A DNA stretch of 64,000 bases from CAVPCY01 sp963702525 (GTDB lineage Bacteria > Actinomycetota > Coriobacteriia > Anaerosomatales > PHET01). A program made the position numbers and the translations under genes. The notes beneath the pieces are model-generated. The model ran no database searches. It saw only the letters and a program-made list of their open reading frames with translations, and was not told where the DNA came from. Location: positions 62,001 through 126,000 of the forward strand of contig CAVPCY010000009.1 of the NCBI GenBank assembly GCA_963702525.1, written 5' to 3'. Shown here in pieces: positions 62,860 through 64,000 of the stretch (positions are counted from its first letter, which is position 1; each line of letters opens with the position of its first letter).

Positions 62860-63756
62860 CTAGCTCGCCGGCCCTTGCTTCGCGAGCTCCTTGAAGCCCT
62901 CTCCGATCGTCTCGTGGACGTTGGAGATGATGACCATCGCGGTCGGATCGTGAGCCGCGACGATCGCTTTGAGGTCGTCGAGCTCGTTGCGGGCCAGCAC
63001 CACGAAGAGCGTCCCGCGGCGCTCGCCGGTGTAGACTCCGGTCGCCTCGAGCCTCGTGGCTCCTCGGCCAAGCTCGGTGTTGATCGACGCTCCGATACGG
63101 TCGGCCGCGTCCGAGATGATCCAGACCGCCTTCTCCACCGAGATGCCCTCGAGCACCAGGTCGATGGTGGTGGTCGACACGAAGATGGCGACCGCGCCGT
63201 AGAGCGCGTACTCGGGGCCGAACTGCAGCGCGGCGAGCAGCGTCACCGCCGCGTCGACGACGAGCATGATCTGGCCCACGCCGAACGGGAAGCTTCGGGC
63301 GAGCAGCTGGGCGACGATGTCGGTGCCGCCGGTGTTGCCGCCGGCCTTGAAGACGAGTCCCATGCCCACACCGGTGATCGCGCCGCCGTAGAGCGCAGCC
63401 AGCAGCAGGTCTTCGGCGGCCAGATGCGGTGCGAACGGCGCCATGACCCATACCAGCACCGAGAGGCCCACCGCACCGTAGAGCGTCTTGGCAACGTAGT
63501 GCAGTCCGCGGTAGCGCCACGCGACGAGCAGCAGGACGCCGTTCATGATCAGCATCTGGACGCCGACAGAGAGCGTGAAGCTCAGGTTGTCCTTCATCCA
63601 GTAGTAGATGACGGTCGCGAGTCCCGACACGCCGCCGGCGGCGAGCTGGTTGGGGATGAGGAAGGCGTCGATCGCCCAGGCGGTGAGCACCATGCCCACC
63701 GTCATGAGCGCGTAGTCGCGGACCCCACGGCTCTTCAGCACCCGCTCGACGACCAT
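62860..63756 (-). CDS. YitT family membrane protein with DUF2179 domain
   Basis: 298 residues, six hydrophobic segments: ALMTVGMVLTAWAIDAFLIP, NQLAAGGVSGLATVIYYWM, VQMLIMNGVLLLVAWRYRGL and so on, with the family's GGNTGGTDIVAQLLAR loop. A cytosolic DUF2179 domain follows (DLVLEGISVEKAVWIISDAA and TGVYTGERRGTLFVVLARNE). Such proteins are predicted transporters of unknown substrate. The ATG at 63756 immediately follows the TAG of the PHP gene, whose last codons include the GGGGGGAG ribosome site. Intact. Confidence 0.85.
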   Translation of the reverse strand: MVVERVLKSRGVRDYALMTVGMVLTAWAIDAFLIPNQLAAGGVSGLATVIYYWMKDNLSFTLSVGVQMLIMNGVLLLVAWRYRGLHYVAKTLYGAVGLSVLVWVMAPFAPHLAAEDLLLAALYGGAITGVGMGLVFKAGGNTGGTDIVAQLLARSFPFGVGQIMLVVDAAVTLLAALQFGPEYALYGAVAIFVSTTTIDLVLEGISVEKAVWIISDAADRIGASINTELGRGATRLEATGVYTGERRGTLFVVLARNELDDLKAIVAAHDPTAMVIISNVHETIGEGFKELAKQGPAS

Positions 63757-64000
63757 CTAGCGCTCTCCCCCCACCGTGCCGTCACGCGGCTCGGGCGGCC
63801 AACGAAGCACGCCACCCACGTCGAGGCGCGGGCGCTCCCGCTTCGCAAGCAGGTGGGCCATCACGCTCTGGCGCATCGCGGTTCACGACCCGCTCCTCGG
63901 CGATGCCGAGCTCCTCGGCCACGGCGAGCGCTGCATCGAAGCGGCCCACGTGGGAAGCGTAGTGCGCATCGGAGCCGATGGCTATGGGTGCCCCAGTGGC
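63757..64000 (-). CDS. PHP-domain phosphoesterase, C-terminal part (runs out of window, frameshifted near 63885)
   Basis: On the minus strand from base 64000: ATGAPIAIGSDAHYASHVGR with the His/Asp of the PHP fold's last metal motif (GSDAH), then FDAALAVAEELGIAEERVVN; the frame shifts near 63885 to ARQSVMAHLLAKRERPRL and ends WPPEPRDGTVGGER with TAG at 63757. It resembles the end of histidinol-phosphatase-type PHP proteins. The catalytic HxH motif lies outside the window. The frame break is probably a sequence error. Confidence 0.75.

Overview
This is a GC-rich window that reads as a chromosome segment of an actinobacterium. The gene order (argCJBDFRGH, pheST under a T-box, thrS-infC-rpmI-rplT, tig-clpP-clpX-valS-folC, ctpA-ftsX-ftsE, rnr, smpB-ssrA), obligate-anaerobe-like small proteins and pilus-type chemosensory genes fit an environmental Coriobacteriia lineage; that placement is inference from gene content, not from a marker search. 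Almost every gene lies on the minus strand. No rRNA, CRISPR array, insertion sequence or prophage was seen.

Layout. 1-2.9 kb: end of a penicillin-binding protein (+), a NIF3-like protein and a 3-methyladenine glycosylase (-), and a small membrane protein (+). 2.9-11.7 kb: a complete arginine operon argC-J-B-D-F-R-G-orf-H, tightly coupled by 4-base overlaps, driven by a promoter whose spacer holds an ARG-box palindrome. 11.7-20.1 kb: translation genes (pheT, pheS with its T-box leader, rplT, rpmI, infC with an ATC start, thrS), interrupted by a SipW-like signal peptidase and a TasA/camelysin-like secreted protein. 20.2-28.8 kb: zinc-ribbon protein, folC, valS, clpX, clpP, tig and tRNA-Leu. 28.8-32.9 kb: a tRNA-bracketed accessory stretch with an HprK-like kinase, a PqqD-like carrier, a Tat-signal protein with a D/R/K repeat and a secreted beta-type protein. 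32.9-35.7 kb: tRNA-Lys, -His, -Arg, then a plus-strand Wzm/Wzt-type exporter, then tRNA-Gly and -Pro. 35.8-38.8 kb: murI, an MBL-fold hydrolase, rph and rdgB. 38.9-49.4 kb: a chemosensory operon (DUF4388 protein, CheR-TPR, CheY-like, a degenerate PilB-like protein, two CheW, MCP, CheA-REC, CheB). 49.5-57.9 kb: L,D-transpeptidase, a URO-D-like protein, tmRNA, smpB, an M42 peptidase, an FAD reductase and RNase R. 57.9-64 kb: ctpA, ftsX, ftsE, a split transketolase, a YitT-type membrane protein and the end of a PHP-domain protein.

A caution for every reader: about thirty reading-frame breaks are scattered through otherwise well-conserved, mostly essential genes (pheS, pheT, valS, clpX, clpP, argC, argH, argJ and others). 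They look like sequencing or assembly indels rather than biology, so broken genes are annotated over their full reconstructed extent and called CDS, with the break noted.

The most interesting parts are the HprK-like/PqqD-like/Tat-protein cassette at 30.9-32.7 kb, the PilB-like protein that keeps its MshEN and zinc regions but has lost Walker lysine and acidic residues inside a chemosensory operon, and the SipW/TasA-like pair next to the Phe T-box.
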